The position numbers were made by a program, and so were the translations under genes. Shown here piece by piece: positions 8,734-19,532 of a DNA stretch of 64,000 bases. The notes under the pieces were generated by a model, which searched no databases, was not told the DNA's origin, and saw only the letters and a list, made by a program, of their open reading frames with translations. How positions within the stretch are numbered: the stretch's first letter is position 1; every line of letters begins with the position of its first letter. This stretch comes from Enterovibrio nigricans DSM 22720. GTDB taxonomy: Bacteria; Pseudomonadota; Gammaproteobacteria; Enterobacterales; Vibrionaceae. The DNA lies in assembly GCF_900167155.1 (NCBI RefSeq), contig NZ_FUXU01000004.1, positions 62,001 to 126,000 of the forward strand, given 5' to 3'.

Positions 8734-11700
8734 TGCGCTGGGTAAAACGTTTGACCCTCGCGGTCGTCTTGTTATTGGTTCTTCTTGTTATCAGTGTTGG
8801 TGCAATATTGCTGACACCGGTAGGCGTGAAACTGGCGGTATGGGGGGCACAAAAAGCCCTGCCAGAGTTGAAAATTGAAAAGGGCAGCGGTGCGCTGCTT
8901 AATGGCTTCTCCCTTGAGGGCGTTGCATTTGACATGCAGGGTGTGTCCGTGTCGGCCAAATCGCTGTATCTCGATATGAACAGCAAATGCCTGACCGGAC
9001 CTGCCATTTGTGTTGATGCGCTGAATGCGGATGGCCTCAAGGTCAATGTTGGTGACACCGGACCGTCTGAAGAGACACCGCCATCGGAACCTATCACGTC
9101 TATTTCAACACCCATCCCAATATTCCTAAACGGTGTGTCTTTGACTGATATCGACCTCGATATTCTGGGTAACAAAGTGCACTGGGACAGCCTGACCACA
9201 GCAGCGCAAATGCAGCGTAGCACCTTGACGCTTAAGCCAACGCTTTGGCAAGGGATCAACGTCGAATTGGCCGAGTCAAAAGGTGAAACAGCAGCCAAGC
9301 CAGACAAATCACCTAAGCCGACGAAGCAGGCACTTACTTTGCCAGAGGTGAGCATTCCTCTGAATGTGGTTATCGAACGCTTTGAACTCAAAGACGTTGA
9401 TCTGCTTTTACCTCAAGCACAGAAGGTGCATCACTTAGTGTTGCAAGGCCGTGCAGGTGGCAATGATGTCAGTATTCAACAACTTTTGTTGGATGCGCAG
9501 CAAGGCAAGGTGACGCTAAGCGGCGATATAGCATTAAAAGGTGAGTACCCACTTACCCTTGATGCAAAAGCCGGCATTCGTATGGCGCCGCTTGACGGTC
9601 ATTCCTTAACACTGGATGCAAAAGGTGACTTAAGTTCGCTGGAGCTGAAAGCCGACTTAACCGGAACCTTGCTGGCAAAACTCACAGGCAAACTGAATGT
9701 ACTCGACCCTGACTTGCCCTTTGAAGCGTTGCTGACCAGTCGAAATCTTCAATGGCCGATAGATGATTCGGTACCTGACTACCGCTTGGCGGCATCGGCG
9801 TTGCGTGCCAGTGGCAGCCTGAAAGGCTACCGCGCCACCTTGAAAACGGCCGCGTCGGGCAAGGAAATTCCTGATATCACATTGAAGACCCAGTTGAGTG
9901 GCGATTTGTCCAAAATTGCGTTGGGCAATCTTGAGCTCGACACCTTGGGGGGCGACATCAAAGGCTCTGCCAGTGTTGATTGGTCAGAATTAGTGAAATG
10001 GGAAACTGCGTTGACCTTCACTGACATTCAACCCGGACTGCAATGGCCAGAAGCGGAAGGGATGCTGAGTGGCAAAATCAAAAACGACGGTGAATTGACG
10101 AAAGCTGGGGGCTGGAAAGTTAATGTACCGGAACTTGATGTACAGGGAGATATTCGAAATCAGGCCCTGACGTTGAAAGGGCAGGTCGCAGCCTCTGATG
10201 TAAAAGGTAAAGGTGATATTCAACTCGACACTAAAGGGCTTTTACTCAGTCACGGCCCCAATGAAATTGCGGTAACAGGGCGTGTTAACGACCTGCTCGA
10301 TTTGGATGTTGCAATAAAGCTGCCTTCGCTTGCTGCTTCTGTGCCGGATACCCATGGTGCAGTGCAAGGGGACATTTCACTGTCTGGCACCATTAAAGAA
10401 CCTATCGCCACGCTTAATTTGACCGCGAATGCGCTGCGTTATCAAAACCTCGTATCGGTTGCGAACGCAAAAATCCGAGGTTCCCTCAAACCGCTGCCCG
10501 TTGTGAGTGGTGGTCTGATTGTGGATGTGAATGGCATTAATGCAGAAGGTGTCGACATAAACACCGTGGAGCTTCGAGCATCCGGTGATGAGGCTGAGCA
10601 GACGGTGTCTTTGAAGGTTGATGGCAAGCCTGTCGGTGCCGACATTGCGCTTCGGGGCAGTCTGGACAGAAAAAAAGGCTGGAAAGGTACGCTTTACAAC
10701 TCAACGCTTCGCACGCCGGTAGGCCCTTGGGCACTGCAAAATGATGTCTCCCTTGGTTACGATCTCAAAACGGGGAAAGTGGATGTTGGCGCATTTTGCT
10801 GGGGGCAGAATCAAAGCCGTATTTGTCTAGATAAAGCGATCTCTGTTTCAGACAGTGGTGCGGCGATAGTGTCTGTTGACAAGTTCAACCTCGACATCAT
10901 TCAATCATTCTTACCGAAGACAACGACATTGAGTGGTTCGGTCAACGCAAACGCAGATGTGGCCTGGAAACCCAATGCGCTACCCACAGTGAAAGCAACC
11001 GTTTCTTTGGGTAAGGGTGAAGTGGTTGAGCAACTTGATCAACCGTTCACGTTGGGTTGGGATAACATGGATATCAATGCTGCTTTAGTGGATGAAAAAC
11101 TCACAGCGAATGCACAGCTTGACCTGACGAACAATGGATCAGTGGTGTTGGATGCCGACATGACCAATCTTTCAAGCCCCAAGAAAGTACTCAAAAGTAC
11201 GTTAGGGATTGATACGATCAGCTTGTCCATGCTTCAACCTTTGCTTGGCGGAGATAGCAAGCTGGAAGGTTTGCTGAACGGTAAGGTGGTGTTAAACGGC
11301 GATCTGGATGCGCCAACAGCAGACGGTAACATCACATTGACGGACTTAAAACTGCAGAGCCTGTCTGCGCCGGTCGAAATTCGTCAGGGCCAAATGGCTA
11401 TTTCGCTTAACGGCAAGCAAGGCGAGATCAACGGTAAAGTGGTGACACCCGATGGCGATCTGGTGTTGAAAGGTGAGGCAGATTGGCGTGATATCAATGC
11501 ATGGCTTGCTTCGCTCAACGTCAAAGGCAAACACTTGAAAGTTGTGGTTCCACCAATGGTGGCACTGGAAGTCAGCCCTGACATGACACTCAAAGCCACA
11601 CCCAAGCAAGTGGATGTCACGGGCAATGTGTCTGTACCGTGGGGCCGGATTATTGTTGAATCATTGCCGCCTTCTGCTGTTCAGGTTTCCAGTGATTTGG

Positions 11701-12461
11701 TGATTTTGAATGATGAGCTGAAACCGATCAGTGAAGACCAAAAAGATCCGATCACCATCAATGCTAAGATCAACGTCAACATTGGTGATGATGTCAGATT
11801 GGAAGCATTTGGTCTGAAAACCAACCTTGAAGGCAAGCTCGATGTACAGAGTAATAAGAAAGGCCCGAGTGTTGGTGGTGATGTGAATCTGGTGGACGGT
11901 ACGTACAGTTCATTCGGCCAAGATTTGCTGATCAAAAAAGGGTTAATCCTTTTCAATGGCCCGCCTGAACAGCCGTATTTACAGGTGGAAGCAATACGAA
12001 ACCCTGACAATATCGAAGACGGTGTTGAAGCGGGTATTCGCGTGACGGGGCCTGCCGATGCGCCGGAAGTACAAGTTTTCTCTGATCCGGCCATGCCTCA
12101 AGCAAATGCACTCTCTTATCTGACCCGTGGTCGTAATCTAGACAGCGAATCTGATGGGAATGCGATGACTTCTATGCTGATTAGCCTTGGATTATCGCAA
12201 AGCGGTAAACTGGTCGGAAAACTTGGTGAAGCGTTTGGTGTGCAGGATTTGACGGTGGATACTGCGGGAAGTGGGAACGATGAAAAAGTGGAAGTATCAG
12301 GCTACATTCTGCCCGGGCTTCAGGTGAAATATGGCGTGGGAATCTTCACCAGTTTGCCGGAGTTTACGGTGCGATATCGCTTGATCAAAGATTTGTATTT
12401 GGAAGCAGTATCGGGGGCTGATAATGCCGTTGATTTGCTTTATCAGTTCAGCATCAAGTAA
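8730..12461 (+). CDS. tamB: Translocation and assembly module subunit TamB
   Basis: 1243 residues, close to E. coli TamB (1259). One N-terminal membrane anchor (LTLAVVLLLVLLVISVGAILL) is followed by a long repetitive beta-structure (AsmA-like, hydrophobic groove) and a C-terminal DUF490/TamB domain from about residue 900, ending near GVGIFTSLPEFTVRYRLIKDLYLE. It spans the periplasm from the inner membrane to TamA. Residues 110-215 are Pro/Thr/Ser/Lys-rich and low in complexity. It is followed by a clear terminator. Confidence 0.95.
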   Translation: MMRWVKRLTLAVVLLLVLLVISVGAILLTPVGVKLAVWGAQKALPELKIEKGSGALLNGFSLEGVAFDMQGVSVSAKSLYLDMNSKCLTGPAICVDALNADGLKVNVGDTGPSEETPPSEPITSISTPIPIFLNGVSLTDIDLDILGNKVHWDSLTTAAQMQRSTLTLKPTLWQGINVELAESKGETAAKPDKSPKPTKQALTLPEVSIPLNVVIERFELKDVDLLLPQAQKVHHLVLQGRAGGNDVSIQQLLLDAQQGKVTLSGDIALKGEYPLTLDAKAGIRMAPLDGHSLTLDAKGDLSSLELKADLTGTLLAKLTGKLNVLDPDLPFEALLTSRNLQWPIDDSVPDYRLAASALRASGSLKGYRATLKTAASGKEIPDITLKTQLSGDLSKIALGNLELDTLGGDIKGSASVDWSELVKWETALTFTDIQPGLQWPEAEGMLSGKIKNDGELTKAGGWKVNVPELDVQGDIRNQALTLKGQVAASDVKGKGDIQLDTKGLLLSHGPNEIAVTGRVNDLLDLDVAIKLPSLAASVPDTHGAVQGDISLSGTIKEPIATLNLTANALRYQNLVSVANAKIRGSLKPLPVVSGGLIVDVNGINAEGVDINTVELRASGDEAEQTVSLKVDGKPVGADIALRGSLDRKKGWKGTLYNSTLRTPVGPWALQNDVSLGYDLKTGKVDVGAFCWGQNQSRICLDKAISVSDSGAAIVSVDKFNLDIIQSFLPKTTTLSGSVNANADVAWKPNALPTVKATVSLGKGEVVEQLDQPFTLGWDNMDINAALVDEKLTANAQLDLTNNGSVVLDADMTNLSSPKKVLKSTLGIDTISLSMLQPLLGGDSKLEGLLNGKVVLNGDLDAPTADGNITLTDLKLQSLSAPVEIRQGQMAISLNGKQGEINGKVVTPDGDLVLKGEADWRDINAWLASLNVKGKHLKVVVPPMVALEVSPDMTLKATPKQVDVTGNVSVPWGRIIVESLPPSAVQVSSDLVILNDELKPISEDQKDPITINAKINVNIGDDVRLEAFGLKTNLEGKLDVQSNKKGPSVGGDVNLVDGTYSSFGQDLLIKKGLILFNGPPEQPYLQVEAIRNPDNIEDGVEAGIRVTGPADAPEVQVFSDPAMPQANALSYLTRGRNLDSESDGNAMTSMLISLGLSQSGKLVGKLGEAFGVQDLTVDTAGSGNDEKVEVSGYILPGLQVKYGVGIFTSLPEFTVRYRLIKDLYLEAVSGADNAVDLLYQFSIK

Positions 12462-12477
12462 CCCTCTTCTCTCGATT

Positions 12478-12503
12478 AAAAGCCCGCATTCGCGGGCTTT
12501 TTT
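12478..12503. terminator. Bidirectional terminator between tamB and fbp
   Basis: Stem agcccgc/gcgggct with flanking A-run and T-run between convergent genes. Confidence 0.92.
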
Positions 12504-12529
12504 ACACTCAAGCCAAAGGTTCGTTGGCG

Positions 12530-13546
12530 TTATTCGTCGTCAGGGTATTCCGCTAAAAATGCTTCGGTTTTCTCCACCATGTTGGTTGATCCGACGAAGA
12601 AAGGCACCCGTTGATGCAACTCGGTTGGTTTAATGTCCATGATGCGGCGATGTCCATCGGATGCTTTACCCCCCGCTTGCTCGATGATAAATGCCATTGG
12701 ATTACACTCATACAATAAGCGGAGTTTTCCACTCGGGTAAGCCGCTGTGCTGGGGTACAGGAATATCCCACCTTTGAGCATGTTACGGTGGAAGTCTGAT
12801 ACCAACGAGCCGATATAGCGTGAAGAGTATGGGCGGCTATCTTCCGGTACATTTTCCTGACAGTACTTGATGTACTTTTTGATGCCTAACGGAAAGCGGA
12901 TGTAGTTCCCTTCATTGATAGAGTAGAGCTTTCCGTCTTTTGGAATCGTCATGCTTTCGTGCGAGAGGCAAAAAGCCCCAATTGATGGGTCATAGGTAAA
13001 CCCGTGGACACCATTGCCAGTGGTGTAAACCAGCATGGTCGAAGAGCCGTAGATGATGTATCCCGCGGCAACCTGTTGACTCCCTGGTTGCAGGAAGTCT
13101 TCTATTGTGGCGGGTTGGCCGATAGGTGAGACACGACGATAGATGGAGAAAATGGTGCCGACAGATACATTCACATCTATGTTTGATGAGCCATCAAGCG
13201 GATCCATCAAGATGACGTATTTGGCATTTCGACTGATCTCTGAGTCGAAAATGACCGCTTCGTCTTCTTCCTCACTGGCAACACCGCAGACTTGATCACG
13301 CGCTGCCATGGCGGCTTTGAATTTTTCGTTGGCGTAAACGTCGAGTTTTTGTTGTTCTTCTCCCTGAACGTTTTCACCGCCAAACGCGCCAGTGATATCC
13401 GCCAAACCGGCTTTATTGATTTCTCGATTGACGATTTTCGCGGCCAGTCGAATGGATGAGAGTAGAGAGCTCAGCTCCCCGCTGGCATTTGGGTATTCAT
13501 GTTGTTTTTCAACGATGAATTCGCCCAGTGTACGCATATCGGACAT
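12530..13546 (-). CDS. fbp: Fructose-1,6-bisphosphatase class 1
   Basis: Gluconeogenic enzyme that hydrolyses fructose 1,6-bisphosphate to fructose 6-phosphate. 338 residues from the chosen ATG (E. coli 332). The metal and substrate site [20 protein letters not shown] is near residues 115-134. The start [15 protein letters not shown] matches the family and follows aaaggat. The frame stays open 75 codons further upstream to 13771, but that stretch has no family resemblance and is rejected. Gene order fbp-mpl (divergent) is as in E. coli. Confidence 0.96.
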   Translation of the reverse strand: MSDMRTLGEFIVEKQHEYPNASGELSSLLSSIRLAAKIVNREINKAGLADITGAFGGENVQGEEQQKLDVYANEKFKAAMAARDQVCGVASEEEDEAVIFDSEISRNAKYVILMDPLDGSSNIDVNVSVGTIFSIYRRVSPIGQPATIEDFLQPGSQQVAAGYIIYGSSTMLVYTTGNGVHGFTYDPSIGAFCLSHESMTIPKDGKLYSINEGNYIRFPLGIKKYIKYCQENVPEDSRPYSSRYIGSLVSDFHRNMLKGGIFLYPSTAAYPSGKLRLLYECNPMAFIIEQAGGKASDGHRRIMDIKPTELHQRVPFFVGSTNMVEKTEAFLAEYPDDE

Positions 13547-13929
13547 TTCAGATCCTTTTGATGTCTGAGAACGGATTCTTGGGTAAGATGCTTTATAACC
13601 CAATAACCTGAAATGCTGAGCATTCAGGGTATTTAGGGATGTAAACTGCAAGCGATAAAACAGGAAAAGCACCTGATGACTACGCTGACTTTCTTCGATG
13701 CAGTAAGCGTCAATAGAGTCACAAAGCTCATATTCGCCAGAAAGTTCTGCAATAACTGGATAGAAAATCAACTTGTTGCAAAGTTTATAGTGTAGAACTT
13801 TTTATTCGTAACGAAGTAATTTGGACGTATTCGGAACTGTGATCCGTAAAAGGGGAAATGGCCTGTTTGGCACATGAATTTTCTCTGAGCAGTTGCGATC
13901 GACCACTGTTTCTTGGCTGACTAGAACCT
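13547..13929. other. Divergent control region between fbp and mpl
   Basis: 383 bases without a called gene. At 13607-13628 there is an imperfect inverted repeat, cctgaaatgc-tga-gcattcagg (one extra A in the left arm), upstream of fbp; it may be an operator or the base of a leader hairpin. No other strong signal is seen. Confidence 0.4.
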
Positions 13930-15303
13930 ATGCATATACATATTTTGGGCATCTGCGGCACCTTTATGGGCGGCGCAGCCATTTTGGCAAGACAACTGGG
14001 CCATAAGGTGACAGGTTGCGATGCCAATGTTTATCCCCCTATGAGCACACTGCTGGAGTCTCAGGGCATTGAGATAATTCAAGGGTACGATCCTTCTCAG
14101 CTGGATCCTGCCCCAGATTTGGTTGTGATTGGTAACGCCATGAGCCGTGGGAATCCCTGCGTGGAATATGTTCTCAATAAGAACCTGAATTACACCTCAG
14201 GCCCTCAATGGCTGTTGGACTTCTTGCTAAAAGACCGCTGGGTTATGGCGGTGGCTGGTACACACGGTAAAACGACCACAGCCAGTATGCTGGCTTGGGT
14301 ATTGGAAGATTGCGGCTATGAACCGGGATACCTGATTGGCGGTGTACCCGGCAACGTTGGCGTATCCGCCCGGTTGGGCGAGAGCATGTTTTTTGTCGTA
14401 GAAGCGGATGAATATGACAGCGCTTTCTTCGACAAACGATCCAAGTTCGTTCACTACCATCCGCGCACACTGATCCTGAATAATCTGGAATTCGATCACG
14501 CTGACATCTTTGATGATCTTGCCGCGATCCAAAAACAGTTCCACCATCTGGTGCGTACAGTCCCTGGCATTGGGCGCATTATCGCGCCATCTAACGATCA
14601 GAACATTGCGGATACGCTCAAAAAAGGCTGCTGGAGCGAGCTGGAATACGCGGGTGAAGATGGCACCTGGAAAGCTGAGAAGCTCAAAACGGACGGAAGT
14701 GAGTTCAATGTCTGGTTTGAAGGTGTTTGCGTTGGCAAGGTGACTTGGGACTTGGTCGGTGATCATAACGTGAGCAATGCTTTGATGACGGTTGCTGCCG
14801 CGCGGCATGTGGGTGTCACGCCGGATTTAGCTTGTGACGCTTTGGGTAAGTTTATCAATACCAAACGCCGTCTTGAACACAAAGGCGAATTCGGTGGTGT
14901 GACGGTTTACGACGATTTTGCACACCATCCAACCGCGATTAAAACGACGCTGGAAGGTCTTCGCGCCAAAGTCGGTGAGTGTCGTATCGTTGCGGTGCTG
15001 GAGCCTCGTTCAAACACCATGAAGATGGGCGTACATAAAGATGACATTGCACCGTCACTGGATGCGGCAGATGAAATCATTATGTTCCATCCCGAAGAGA
15101 TAGAATGGGACGTCACGGAAGTGGCTAAACGCTGTAAAGCCCCATCGTCAGTTTATCGTGATATTGATGATCTGGTAGACGCGGTTGTGAGGAATGCACA
15201 AGCAGGGGATGTCGTGCTGGTGATGAGCAATGGCGGTTTTGGCGGCATTCACGGTAAATTACAGTTTGCATTGGAAAACAGCGTACAGGAAGCTCATGGC
15301 TAA
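13930..15303 (+). CDS. mpl: UDP-N-acetylmuramate:L-alanyl-gamma-D-glutamyl-meso-DAP ligase
   Basis: Murein tripeptide ligase of the peptidoglycan recycling pathway: it joins the recovered tripeptide to UDP-MurNAc. 457 residues (E. coli 457). An N-terminal Mur-ligase Rossmann-type domain starts [16 protein letters not shown], the ATP site [11 protein letters not shown] is at about residues 112-122, and [12 protein letters not shown], the usual Mur-ligase motif, is at about 324-335. The ribosome-binding site is weak. Its last 8 bases overlap ubiX, so the two are probably cotranscribed. Confidence 0.97.
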   Translation: MHIHILGICGTFMGGAAILARQLGHKVTGCDANVYPPMSTLLESQGIEIIQGYDPSQLDPAPDLVVIGNAMSRGNPCVEYVLNKNLNYTSGPQWLLDFLLKDRWVMAVAGTHGKTTTASMLAWVLEDCGYEPGYLIGGVPGNVGVSARLGESMFFVVEADEYDSAFFDKRSKFVHYHPRTLILNNLEFDHADIFDDLAAIQKQFHHLVRTVPGIGRIIAPSNDQNIADTLKKGCWSELEYAGEDGTWKAEKLKTDGSEFNVWFEGVCVGKVTWDLVGDHNVSNALMTVAAARHVGVTPDLACDALGKFINTKRRLEHKGEFGGVTVYDDFAHHPTAIKTTLEGLRAKVGECRIVAVLEPRSNTMKMGVHKDDIAPSLDAADEIIMFHPEEIEWDVTEVAKRCKAPSSVYRDIDDLVDAVVRNAQAGDVVLVMSNGGFGGIHGKLQFALENSVQEAHG

Positions 15304-15925
15304 CTCTGACAACGACAAACGCATTACGCTGGTATGGAGCGGGGCATCTGGGGCACCTTACGGACTCCGGTTGCTTGAGTGCTTGTTAGCCGCAGAGTAT
15401 GAAGTCTATCTTTTGATTTCATCTGCTGCCCGTGTCGTGCTAGCAACTGAACATGGTCTCAAGCTGCCAGCTGGACCTGATGCGGCGAAAACGGCTTTGA
15501 TTGAACATCTTAATGCACCAACCGATAAGTTGGTTGTCTGCGGCAAGGAGGACTGGTTTTCACCTGTAGCCTCTGGATCTGCAGCGCCGAAAAAAATGGT
15601 GGTGTGTCCGTGTTCTGCGGGATCGTTGGCGGCGATTGCACATGGTATGTCAGACAATCTCGCCGAACGCGCTGCGGATGTTGTATTGAAGGAGCGTGGC
15701 CAATTGCTGCTGGTGGTGCGTGAAACGCCATTTTCGACGCTGCATCTGGAAAACATGCTCAAGCTTTCCAAAATGGGCGTAACCATTATGCCCGCGGCGC
15801 CGGGATTCTATCATCAGCCAAATACCATCGAGGACTTGGTCGATTTTATGGTGGCGCGGATCCTGGACCATTTGGGGATCGAACAGGTGTTGGTGCCGCG
15901 CTGGGGCTATGACCAGCGGAAATAG
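15296..15925 (+). CDS. ubiX: Flavin prenyltransferase UbiX
   Basis: Makes prenylated FMN, the cofactor of the UbiD decarboxylase of ubiquinone synthesis. 209 residues from the ATG at 15296, which follows acaggaag; the frame is open 22 codons further upstream inside mpl, but that part does not resemble the family. Motifs seen: [15 protein letters not shown] (N-terminal nucleotide-binding loop), [26 protein letters not shown], and [13 protein letters not shown], all characteristic. A second mpl-ubiX pairing of this kind is common in Vibrionaceae. Confidence 0.94.
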   Translation: MANSDNDKRITLVWSGASGAPYGLRLLECLLAAEYEVYLLISSAARVVLATEHGLKLPAGPDAAKTALIEHLNAPTDKLVVCGKEDWFSPVASGSAAPKKMVVCPCSAGSLAAIAHGMSDNLAERAADVVLKERGQLLLVVRETPFSTLHLENMLKLSKMGVTIMPAAPGFYHQPNTIEDLVDFMVARILDHLGIEQVLVPRWGYDQRK

Positions 15926-15945
15926 GCAAAGGCTCAGCGAAATAG

Positions 15946-15972
15946 AAAAAGGCGGTGATACCGCCTTTTTTA
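15946..15972. terminator. Bidirectional terminator after ubiX and usp
   Basis: Stem aaaaggcggt/accgcctttt with T-runs in both directions, between convergent ubiX and usp. Confidence 0.9.
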
Positions 15973-15990
15973 CATCTACATTGTCTGTAA

Positions 15991-16431
15991 TTAATCAGTT
16001 TGTGGTTTTAGGATCAGTACGTTGACCTTGGATTGTTCCAATACTTTTGACGCCACGGAGCCGATGATGAGCTTATTCGCTCTCGAACGTTTGTGGCTTG
16101 GCATGATGATTAGGTCGCAGCCGAGTGACTCCGCCGTTTTCACGATGGCTTTGTAAGGTTTACCTTCTGCCACGGATAAATCGTATGCCACACCATCCGG
16201 CATCATGCGCTCAGCAAAGGCTTTGAGATTATTTCTGACATCCTGCTTCATTTGCCTCGCGGCATCCTCCGGAAAATATGACTGCACCATTGAGTTGTGA
16301 ATACCTGGCAGGGCCGTCAGCAAGTGCAACGTAGCGCCTGTTTGTCCCGCCAACCAAATGGCATGCTCCACCGCTTTGTCAGCAAAGCTCTCATCATTCA
16401 AATCAACTGGCACAAGAATGTGTTTATACAT
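15991..16431 (-). CDS. Universal stress protein (UspA family) linked to the TRAP permease
   Basis: 146-residue single-domain Usp starting MYKHILVPVDL. It lies 49 bases downstream of the TRAP permease on the same strand. In Halomonas, TeaD, a Usp encoded with the TeaABC ectoine TRAP transporter, modulates uptake; a regulatory role here is inference from that case. The ATP-binding signature G-x2-G-x9-G-S/T is altered: the first two glycines are replaced by Pro and Lys (PSHK, then RSRANKLIIGS), so nucleotide binding may be lost. It has the usual alpha/beta fold pattern and no signal peptide. Confidence 0.88.
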   Translation of the reverse strand: MYKHILVPVDLNDESFADKAVEHAIWLAGQTGATLHLLTALPGIHNSMVQSYFPEDAARQMKQDVRNNLKAFAERMMPDGVAYDLSVAEGKPYKAIVKTAESLGCDLIIMPSHKRSRANKLIIGSVASKVLEQSKVNVLILKPQTD

Positions 16432-16459
16432 TGATATTCTCTCTTTGTTTGTGATGAAA

Positions 16460-16475
16460 GGGGCCCGAAGGCCCC
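16460..16475 (-). other. UUCG-capped hairpin between TRAP permease and usp
   Basis: On the transcribed minus strand the RNA reads GGGGCC-UUCG-GGCCCC: a 6-bp G/C stem with a C(UUCG)G tetraloop. No T-run follows, so it looks like an RNA-stability or processing hairpin and not a terminator. Confidence 0.7.
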
Positions 16476-16480
16476 GGTAA

Positions 16481-19039
16481 CTATGCGGTTTGTTTTATGC
16501 GGCGGCGCTGGTTCCATGCCAATGCACCGAGCAGCAAGAAGGTGGGGACGAATACCCATTCTTTCGATGGGCGCTCGGCTGGCGTGCTGACTTGAACAAT
16601 TTCCCAGTCAAAGTCGATGCCCGCTTTTGAGGCAGGGCTGCCCCACTGGACCATGTCCACGACTTGTGCGCCATCTTCATCACGTAGCTCTAGACCAGTT
16701 GACATGATGCGTGCTAAGCCTTCCGCTTGTGCCATATCTACAGGCAGGTGAACGTGTTTGGTAACGATATCACCGTCGATGGTTTCACCACGAACTTGCA
16801 GGTTCAATGTTTGCCCATCTGGAAGCTTTTCTGCCACCTCGATAACTGCAGAACCTGGATAGTCGTTGGTCGGTGGATATAGCTGATCCCACCAATAATC
16901 AGGTCGGAACAAAGAGAAGGTAATCAGGAGTAAGAAGAGGGTTTCCCACCACGTATTTTTGGTAAACCACCAACCTTGCGTCGCGGCGGAGAACACCAAC
17001 ATGGCGACAGTGGCCGAGAGGATAGTCAGAATTAGGTGGACTGGGCCACTGATATCCATCAATAACAATTGTGTGTTAAAGATGAACATGAATGGCAAGA
17101 TCGCGGTGCGAATGTCGTAGGTAAAGCCTTGAATACCTGTCTTGATCGGATCCGATTTTGCAATTGCAGCAGCGGCAAAGGCTGCGAGACCCACTGGTGG
17201 CGTATCATCAGCCAATATACCGAAGTAGAACACGAATAAGTGCACTGCGATGAGAGGTATGATCAGACCTTCTTGTGCACCCAAGGTGACAATAACGGGC
17301 GCCATGAGGGTGGAAACAACAATGTAGTTTGCTGTAGTAGGCAGGCCCATACCTAGGATCAAACTGATAATGGCTGTAAACAGCAACATCAGCATGATGT
17401 TACCGCCAGAGATAAACTCGACGAAGTCCGTCATGACCAAGCCAATCCCTGTCAGGGTGACAACGCCAACCACAATACCGGCGGCCGCCGTCGCGACACC
17501 GATACCAATCATGTTTCGTGCACCCGCGACAAAGCCTTCAGCCAAATCGATGAACCCATCTTTCAGTGCTTTACCAAAGTCCGAGTCACCTTTGAAGAAT
17601 GCAATGAGTGGACGTTGGGTTACCACGATAAACATCATGAACAAAGTGGCCCAGAATGCAGATAGTCCCGGGGAGAAGCGCTCGACCATTAAGCACCAGA
17701 CTAAGACAACGATAGGCAACAGATAGTAAAGCCCAGAGCGTACCGTTGGGCCTGGGTCAGGCAGTTCAGACAGGTCGGTATCCGCAGGATCTTCTACTGC
17801 CTCTTTCTTATATTGTGAGGAGTAGCGGACCAGCGCGATATAAGCGATGAAAATAACGACGGCAATGATTGGGCTTGCAGCAGCGCCGAAGACGTCTTTT
17901 GTCCAACCAATACCGTAGTAAACCGCAAAGCTCATCACGCAGATGCCAATCACGATGGTCACGAAGCTCAGCAGTGATTGCAACAAAGTGGATTGATGAC
18001 GACGTGGCAGCCCAGTCATGCCTGCTTTGCACGCTTCAAGGTGAACGATATATATCAGGGCGATGTATGAAATGATGGCCGGTAAAATGGCCGCTCTGAT
18101 CACTTCGATATAGGGTATGCCGACGTATTCTACCATCAGGAAGGCGGCAGCCCCCATGATAGGCGGTGTCAACTGACCATTGGTGGACGCTGCGACTTCT
18201 ACTGCCCCTGCTTTTGTGCCGGGAAAGCCCACGCGTTTCATCAACGGGATCGTAAATACGCCAGTTGTGACCACATTGGCGATGGATGAGCCTGAGATCA
18301 AACCCGAAAGGCCTGAGGCGACGACCGCCGCTTTTGCTGGTCCTCCGCGCATATGGCCAAGCATAGAAAAGGCCACTTTGATGAAATAGCCGCCAGCACC
18401 TGCTTTATCCAACAAGGCACCAAATAAAACAAACAGGAAAACAAAAGACGTTGAAACGCCTAGCGCTACACCAAATACCCCTTCAGTGGTAAGCCACATG
18501 TGCGACATGGTTTTGTTCAGGCTCGCACCTTTATGAGCGATGACATCCGGCATGTGAGGGCCAGCGAAGGTGTATATCAAAAACACCAAAGCAACCACCA
18601 TCAAAGGAGGTCCCAAGGCACGTCGAGTGGCTTCGAGTAAGAGGATCATCCCGGTAACGGCGACGACAATATCAAAGGACGTCGGTGCGCCGGCTCTAGA
18701 TGCTAGCTCGGAATAGAAAAGGAAAAGGTATCCTGCTGAGAAACTTCCCGCGAGCGCGAATACCCAATCTTGCAAGGGGATGCGGTTTCTCGGAGAGCTT
18801 TTTAAGGCGGGATATGCGGTGAATGCCAGAAAGATAGCAAACGCCAGATGTATTGATCGCGCTTCTGTATCGTTGAGCGCGACAGTAAAGGGAGAGGCGT
18901 ACCACAGCTGGAATATTGACCAGCACAAAGGAACAAACCAAAGGATTCTCCCCGGAATCCCGGATGGAGCGCGGGCTCCGGTGTCCGCCTGCGCGACGAT
19001 ATCCTGCGCGTCGAGGGGTGTCTCGGTCGTCTTCGTCAT
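16481..19039 (-). CDS. TRAP transporter fused permease (4TM/12TM, DctM-like) with DUF3394 tail
   Basis: 852-residue inner-membrane protein. The small and large TRAP subunits are fused: about 4 helices in the first 170 residues, then a DctM-type domain with GLISGSSIANVVTTGVFTIPLMKR and LILGMGLPTTANYIVV, both typical of this family. The last about 190 residues form a periplasmic DUF3394/PDZ-like domain plus a final helix. Such permeases normally pair with a TAXI solute-binding protein; none is encoded nearby. The ATG at 19039 has aaaggac upstream; the frame is open to 19153, without support. Substrate unknown. Confidence 0.9.
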   Translation of the reverse strand: MTKTTETPLDAQDIVAQADTGARAPSGIPGRILWFVPLCWSIFQLWYASPFTVALNDTEARSIHLAFAIFLAFTAYPALKSSPRNRIPLQDWVFALAGSFSAGYLFLFYSELASRAGAPTSFDIVVAVTGMILLLEATRRALGPPLMVVALVFLIYTFAGPHMPDVIAHKGASLNKTMSHMWLTTEGVFGVALGVSTSFVFLFVLFGALLDKAGAGGYFIKVAFSMLGHMRGGPAKAAVVASGLSGLISGSSIANVVTTGVFTIPLMKRVGFPGTKAGAVEVAASTNGQLTPPIMGAAAFLMVEYVGIPYIEVIRAAILPAIISYIALIYIVHLEACKAGMTGLPRRHQSTLLQSLLSFVTIVIGICVMSFAVYYGIGWTKDVFGAAASPIIAVVIFIAYIALVRYSSQYKKEAVEDPADTDLSELPDPGPTVRSGLYYLLPIVVLVWCLMVERFSPGLSAFWATLFMMFIVVTQRPLIAFFKGDSDFGKALKDGFIDLAEGFVAGARNMIGIGVATAAAGIVVGVVTLTGIGLVMTDFVEFISGGNIMLMLLFTAIISLILGMGLPTTANYIVVSTLMAPVIVTLGAQEGLIIPLIAVHLFVFYFGILADDTPPVGLAAFAAAAIAKSDPIKTGIQGFTYDIRTAILPFMFIFNTQLLLMDISGPVHLILTILSATVAMLVFSAATQGWWFTKNTWWETLFLLLITFSLFRPDYWWDQLYPPTNDYPGSAVIEVAEKLPDGQTLNLQVRGETIDGDIVTKHVHLPVDMAQAEGLARIMSTGLELRDEDGAQVVDMVQWGSPASKAGIDFDWEIVQVSTPAERPSKEWVFVPTFLLLGALAWNQRRRIKQTA

Positions 19040-19532
19040 GCCATTGTCCTTTAATCGGCAAGTGATACCAATATCATTAACTATTTGTTCATTCAGGTCG
19101 GTGAAATCGATAAATACAACATTGATCGTTGCTGTGGTAGCTCTGCTAAACATCGGCAGTTTGCACTGTGTTTTAAGCGATTATTCCTACCCCATATGAT
19201 GCGCAAATACTCAATTCAAATGGTTTAAAAGTGTAAAAACATCTGACATCAGTGGCTGATAAATCTCCTGTTGCTGACTTATCTTCACCGTGCGTTTTTT
19301 ACGGATTTTTTCTCCGCCTCATGATATTTGGTGTAACGCGGACCTGCTTAAGGCTCAGTTTATTGTGTGGAAATTTGATGTTGTCGCTAGGGATCATAAC
19401 AAATCCTTTCCCAAAATTTAAAACCGGAGAAATATTTTGTCATGACATTTCACATTGAAATGTGGTCTAGGAGTGGAGAAAAATACGAAAGTATTAATTT
19501 TGAGACAAAAGTTAGCGAGTGAAGGAGGTAGG

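Noticed and set aside
8711-9391. 226-codon minus-strand frame inside tamB
   Set aside because: Antisense shadow of a well-supported gene; serine/arginine-rich composition typical of such shadows.
13547-13771. 75-codon extension of fbp
   Set aside because: Family start at 13546 has a ribosome-binding site; the upstream part resembles no fructose-bisphosphatase.
19252-19458. 68-codon plus-strand frame upstream of argR
   Set aside because: GTG start, no ribosome-binding site, composition like random A+T-rich DNA.
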